From Tubiluchus corallicola (taxonomy: Eukaryota > Priapulida > Priapulimorpha > Priapulimorphida > Tubiluchidae), in NCBI GenBank assembly GCA_030141605.1, contig JAQGDQ010000622.1, positions 1-61,409 of the forward strand: a DNA stretch of 61,409 nucleotides, written 5' to 3'. The translations under genes and the position numbers were made by a program. The notes below the pieces were generated by a model. It did no database searches. It was not told where the DNA came from and saw only the letters and a list, made by a program, of their open reading frames with translations. Below are positions 23,182 through 61,409 of the stretch, one piece after another. The stretch's first letter is position 1. Every line of letters begins with the position of its first letter.

Positions 23182-25939
23182 CTCGAGACTGAAGCAGAAC
23201 AAAAGAGAAACAGGTCTAATCTATGCAGTGCACTTCAAGACTGAAGCAGAACAAAAGAGAAACAGGTCTAACTGATGCAGCGCATTTCAAGACTGAAGCA
23301 GAACAAAAGAGAAACAGGTCTAATCTATGCAGTGCATTTCAAGACTGAAAGCAGAACAAAAGAGAGACAGGTCTAATCTATGCAGTGCACTTCAAGACTG
23401 AGGCAGAACAAAAGAGAAACAGGTCTAATTTATGCAGTGCACTTCAAGACTGAAACAGAACAAAAGAGAAACAGGTCTAATTTATGCAGTGCACTTCAAG
23501 ACTGAAACAGAACAAAAGAGAAACAGGTCTAATTTATGCGGTGCACTTCAAGACTGAAACAGAACAAAAGAGAAACAGGTCTAATTTATGCAGTGCATTT
23601 CAAGACTGAAGCAGAACAAAAGAGAAACAGGTCTAATTTATGCAGTGCACTTCAAGACTGAGGCAAAACAAAAGAGAAACAGGTCTAATTTATGCAGTGC
23701 ACTTCAAGACTGAAGCAGAACAAAAGAGAAACAGGTCTAATCTATGCAGTGCACTTCAAGACTGAAACAGAACAAAAGAGAAACAGGTCTAATTTATGCA
23801 GTGCACTTCAAGACTGAGGCAGAACAAAAGAGAAACAGGTCTAATCTATGCAGTGCACTTCAAGACTGAAACAGAACAAAAGAGAGACAGGTCTAATCTA
23901 TGCAGTGCACTTCAAGACTGAGGCAGAACAAAAGAGAAACAGGTCTAATCAATGCAGTGCACTTCAAGACTGAAACAGAACAAAAGAGAAACAGGTCTAA
24001 TTTATGCAGTGCACTTCAAGACTGAAACAGAACAAAAGAGAAACAGGTCTAATTTATGCAGTGCACTTCAAGACTGAAGCAGAACAAAAGAGAGACAGGT
24101 CTAATCTATGCAGTGCACTTCAAGACTGAGGCAGAACAAAAGAGAAACAGGTCTAATTTATGCAGTGCATTTTAAGACTGAAGCAGAACAAAAGAGAAAC
24201 AGGTCTAATTTATGCAGTGCACTTCAAGACTGAAACAGAACAAAAGAGAAACAGGTCTAATTTATGCAGTGCACTTCAAGACTGAAGCAGAACAAAAGAG
24301 AAACAGGTCTAATTTATGCAGTGCACTTCAAGACTGAAACAGAACAAAAGAGAAACAGGTCTAATTTATGCAGTGCACTTCAAGACTGAAGCAGAACAAA
24401 AGAGAAACAGGTCTAATTTATGCAGTGAACTTCAAGACTGAGGCAGAACAAAAGAGAAACAGGTCTAATTTATGCAGTGCACTTCAAGACTGAGGCAGAA
24501 CAAAAGAGAAACAGGTCTAATTTATGCAGTGCACTTCAAGACTGAGGCAGAACAAAAGAGAAACAGGTCTAATTTATGCAGTGCACTTCAAGACTGAGGC
24601 AGAACAAAAGAGAAACAGGTCTAATTTATGCAGTGCACTTCAAGACTGAGGCACAACAAAAGAGAAACAGGTCTAATTTATGCAGTGCACTTCAAGACTG
24701 AAACAGAACAAAAGAGAAACAGCTCTAATGTATGCAGTGCACTTCAAGACTGAAGAAGAACAAAAGAGAAACGGGTCTAATCTATGCGGTGCACTTCAAG
24801 ACTGAAACAGAACAAAAGAGAAACAGGTCTAATTTATGCAGTGCACTTCAAGACTGAAGCAGAACAAAAGAGAGACAGGTCTAATCTATGCAGTGCACTT
24901 CAAGACTGAGGCAGAACAAAAGAGAAACAGGTCTAATTTATGCAGTGCATTTCAAGACTGAAGCAGAACAAAAGAGAAACAGGTCTAATTTATGCAGTGC
25001 ACTTCAAGACTGAAACAGAACAAAAGAGAAACAGGTCTAATTTATGCAGTGCACTTCAAGACTGAAGCAGAACAAAAGAGAAACAGGTCTAATTTATGCA
25101 GTGCACTTCAAGACTGAAACAGAACAAAAGAGAAACAGGTCTAATTTATGCAGTGCACTTCAAGACTGAAGCAGAACAAAAGAGAAACAGGTCTAATTTA
25201 TGCAGTGAACTTCAAGACTGAGGCAGAACAAAAGAGAAACAGGTCTAATTTATGCAGTGCACTTCAAGACTGAGGCAGAACAAAAGAGAAACAGGTCTAA
25301 TTTATGCAGTGCACTTCAAGACTGAGGCAGAACAAAAGAGAAACAGGTCTAATTTATGCAGTGCACTTCAAGACTGAGGCAGAACAAAAGAGAAACAGGT
25401 CTAATTTATGCAGTGCACTTCAAGACTGAGGCAGAACAAAAGAGAAACAGGTCTAATTTATGCGGTGCACTTCAAGACTGAAACAGAAAGAGAAACAGCT
25501 CTAATGTATGCAGTGCACTTCAAGACTGAAGAAGAACAAAAGAGAAACGGGTCTAATCTATGCGGTGCACTTCAAGACTGAAACAGAACAAAAGAGAAAC
25601 AGGTCTAATGTATGCAGTGCACTTCAAGACTGAAGAAGAACAAAAGAGAAACAGCTCTAATCTATGCGGTGCACTTCAAGACTGAAGAAGAACAAAAGAG
25701 AAACGGGTCTAATCTATGCGGTGCACTTCAAGACTGAAACAGAACAAAAGAGAAACGGGTCTAATCTATGCAGTGCACTTCAAGACTGAAGAAGAACAAA
25801 AGAGAAACAGCTCTAATCTATGCGGTGCACTTCAAGACTGAAGAAGAACAAAAGAGAAACGGGTCTAATCTATGCGGTGCACTTCAAGACTGAAACAGAA
25901 CAAAAGAGAAACAGGTCTAATGTATGCAGTGCACTTCAA
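23182..25939. repeat. 52-bp minisatellite, about 53 copies
   Basis: Unit is ACTTCAAGACTGAAGCAGAA, CAAAAGAGAAACAGGTCTAA, TTTATGCAGTGC. Variant positions (AAGCAG/AAACAG/AGGCAG/AAGAAG; TTT/TCT/TGT ATGCAG/CGG) mark individual copies. The segment 24061-24840 is repeated at 24841-25614 in the same order of variants, a 15-unit (780-bp) higher-order duplication with one 6-bp deletion near 25487. No ORF, no spacers, so not CRISPR. Confidence 0.97.
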
Positions 25940-26159
25940 AAACGACTGATATTATAACATGTTCCATTGTTTTAATATTACACTTAAAATCATTTATTTT
26001 AATTGTAATTCATCAAAACCAATTTATGACCAAACTGGATGGAAAGGGGTGGTGACAAACACACATTATCAGATAAGCCAATTAATACACAGATTAATAA
26101 ATTATTAAACTGTGCCCATGTCTCTGTGGTTCATAATAATGTATTAGCACAGCGTGTGC

Positions 26160-27700
26160 AAAACAGGTGGGTCTTAATAATTTAGTATCAACCAGCCATA
26201 ATGCATTCCTTGGTGACAACACTGCCAGCTTAACAACCGTATTATAAATTTAATGTACAATAAATAACATCTGTCATCATTACCAACTTCATCATCACCA
26301 TTCTTGCATAGATACATTTCGATACCAAACATTGCATGTTAATATAAAGGCTAATGTTATAAATAATATGTTACATTGGTGAAGCAATGTAGCAACACTA
26401 CATTTTATATCACTAGCAAACAAAAAATCGTCACCAATCGCAAGACGGTACTGTAAAAGTTTTACAAAATGGTCCAAGAAGTTCTAGCGCTAAAGCATCA
26501 GATAAACAGTAAACAAAAGCATCGAAATACCTAGCTACAAAGAAGAATAAAAATGAATGAAATACTGAAAACAAAAAAATTCAATATTAATAATAATAAT
26601 AAGTTATACTGAGGACGTACAGACAAAGTGGCAAACGACAAAGAGACAGATTTGCTGAGAAAAATATTATATAGCTTTTATCTAAGAGAGTTCATTCATG
26701 TTTCCATAGATTGCACCACAACAAAACTGAAAAAAAACTAGCAGTTTCAGAAATTAGCTTTAGTTCCTCAGGATTTTACGTGTTTTGTTTTCATTATGTA
26801 AGCCTGCTGAATCTTTTTCCAACAGTTTCAGATTCAGATAAATTTATTTTATCTCTTGTAACACACGAAAAAATCGAGTACATAGCAAAATAAGTTATTA
26901 GTAGTTACAGAAATGGTGGCGAAAAAACCATAGAGGTTAGCAAATCAGCCACCCTTTTAGTTAAAGTTATTAGCAAGAATATCTAGCGATTTAAGTCGGG
27001 ATGAAAGAAAAAGAATCCTGTCAAACTGAAAACATATAATGAGGAAAAAATGACAACAAAAAGTGAATCAAACTAGTTTTAAGTGGCAAAGCAATATGCA
27101 AGAAAAAAGAAAAGAAACATAAGCAAAATAGATTGAGAAACAAAACAAAAACCATCAAAAGTTGATATGCATATAGTCACAAAAAATAATAACTGGTATA
27201 AAAATGAGCATACATAAGGACTGACAACAAAACTGAAAAATGAAATAAGTACTGCAAAACATAAACTGAAGGAAGCAACTGAGCAAAAAATGATAATGTT
27301 TGGTAAAGCCGAAATAAGCATACAATGAGAAAATCAAACTGAATTAACACAATAAAATGGCACTATAAACATATGAAACAGATTGGTTTGTGCATGATAT
27401 TATAATAACTGGCAAAAACAAAAACAAAAAAGAAACAAAATCATAAACAAAGCAGCAAGCGACAAACACACTTCTATATCAATGGAAGTTCTGAATTTTT
27501 AACACAACCAAGATTACAAGTACAACGAATCGCACATTCAAAACCAGGAAAACAGTTCATACTTAGACCCACAATTGTTCATATTTCATTGCTATAAGCT
27601 GCCACAACAACATACTTAATTTTTACCCTATCAACACACGGATTCATTACACACCAGGATGTTCAAACAATAACAACAACACTATTTTACATCCATCACA
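26160..27700. repeat. Right copy of the duplicated segment flanking the 52-bp satellite
   Basis: Diverged counterpart of 22140-23100, lengthened by A-rich insertions. No exon of the minus-strand gene was recognised in it. Confidence 0.45.
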
Positions 27701-27931
27701 CAACAGTTCATTCTCACTAGTGTTCATGACACACAGGTTTGTGCACTTTGATGTTACTCATAGGAAAGGAATCGGATTACAACAATTTTATTACTATAAC
27801 GCATGATCTACATACGTACCAACACTTTGCTCGCAGATTTTACGTGTTCTCTAAATGGCCTCAAAATTAACAAGATTATATGAATGTACCATTAATGCAA
27901 ATCATCAAATGCAAAAATACAGCATACTCAC

Positions 27932-60680
<32,749 letters not shown>

Positions 60681-60939
60681 CTACAATGAATAAAACAAAT
60701 CATCAAACAGCTTACTTATCAAATGTAATGCACAATAAAGACAGTAAAAGCAACTTTTTACAAATTCAAATTCTCAGAGCTAGCTGAAACTGTGTGACTG
60801 GATCTCGGTATTAAACACTAAAGAAGCTAAACCATGTTACAGTAAGTCCTTGCTTAGGGCCTAATGACTATAATGGTATAATACATTTCAACAAAATGCA
60901 GTGCTAAGTTAAATGAAACCATGGTTTATAGTGGAAATA

Positions 60940-61409
60940 CAGTAGGCGCCGCTTAATAGACTCACTTTGGGACCGACGTGTTTTGACCCAATTAACCGAT
61001 AGAACCTATTAACCGATGGGCATGGTACTGCAGGTATAAAAGTTTTTGAGTCATCAGCTTAGTATGCACTGCAATGGTTTTTAAAAAATTTTAGAAATGA
61101 TATAATGCCTAAATTGCTTTCTGCAGTTAAATATTTAAAAACTGCATTTTAAAATATTAATTTATATAAGAGAATTAGCAATACTTCTCTAAATGACATA
61201 AGTCTGTCTATTTGCAAAAATAACAAAAAATTCCTTCAAAATCGGCTGCTTCATTTTGTCGCGAAGAAATTGGCTCACAAAGTTCTCATAATTATAAAAA
61301 CGTTGAAAATCTGTTGCTGCGTGATGCACATATTCTGATCTGATAAAACTTTTAGTACTTAGCGTGCTTGAGCCGCAGTTTTTCAAACTTCTTAATTGCT
61401 CTTATTTGC
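60940..61409. mobile_element. Second copy of the Tigger/pogo MITE, cut by the window edge
   Basis: Starts CAGTAGGCGCCGCTTAATAG after TA (60938-60939) and stays collinear with 10768-11190, including AAGTCTGT.TATTTG.AAAA and GAAAA(T/C)CTGTTGCTG words. A different CAGTAAGTCCTTGCTTAGGG terminus lies just upstream at about 60840, suggesting nesting. Confidence 0.85.

Noticed and set aside
23182-25939. CRISPR-like array
   Set aside because: The 52-bp units are directly adjacent with no unique spacers, and the genome is eukaryotic; it is a minisatellite.

Overview
The window is eukaryotic, and animal: AT-rich, intron-rich genes, dense satellite DNA and several transposon families. I cannot place the species. 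The gene content (Ataxin-7, THOC7, large WSC/C-type-lectin/Sushi proteins, THAP and hAT/Tigger/LINE debris) fits an invertebrate metazoan such as a cnidarian, sponge or invertebrate deuterostome.

Left edge (1-4100): a perfect 74-bp inverted repeat (1-74 against 717-790) encloses one clear exon of THOC7 (197-317, + strand). No further THOC7 exon is visible before the next gene. A decayed LINE reverse transcriptase lies antisense at about 1600-2400.

Left third (4127-19888, + strand): a complete Ataxin-7 family gene (SAGA deubiquitinase-module subunit). I could assemble 13 exons whose phases all agree, giving 967 codons. They encode the N-terminal FMGQAW block, a C2H2 zinc finger, the SCA7 domain, the downstream CRFGARQ...FDRK block and a long low-complexity C-terminus. 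Its introns hold a hAT-like element, a 21-bp minisatellite, a Tigger/pogo MITE, a duplicated dispersed repeat and a LINE 3' end. THOC7 and ATXN7 are neighbours in human too, so the pair may be old microsynteny.

Middle (19889-27930): the 3' flank of ATXN7, then about 53 copies of a 52-bp minisatellite (23182-25939) containing a 780-bp higher-order duplication, flanked by two diverged copies of one another.

Right half (27932-60680, - strand): one very large, partial, multi-exon gene (or a run of closely related ones) read right to left. Almost every exon is phase 1-1. In order: tectonin-like repeats, a C-type lectin domain, a second lectin-like domain, two WSC domains, a short Cys module, then at least 15 Sushi/CCP modules. 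I see neither its start nor its stop. A cassette of CCP exons (types A, B, C plus a 39-nt microexon) has been duplicated very recently, with one copy having lost its B exon. Two other CCP modules carry independent acidic tandem-repeat insertions in the same loop (between Cys2 and Cys3). Introns contain a 25-bp minisatellite, a 40-bp minisatellite built from the end of a MITE, and several hAT elements with visible 8-bp target duplications.

Far right: a THAP-like remnant, microsatellites and the left end of a second copy of the Tigger/pogo MITE.
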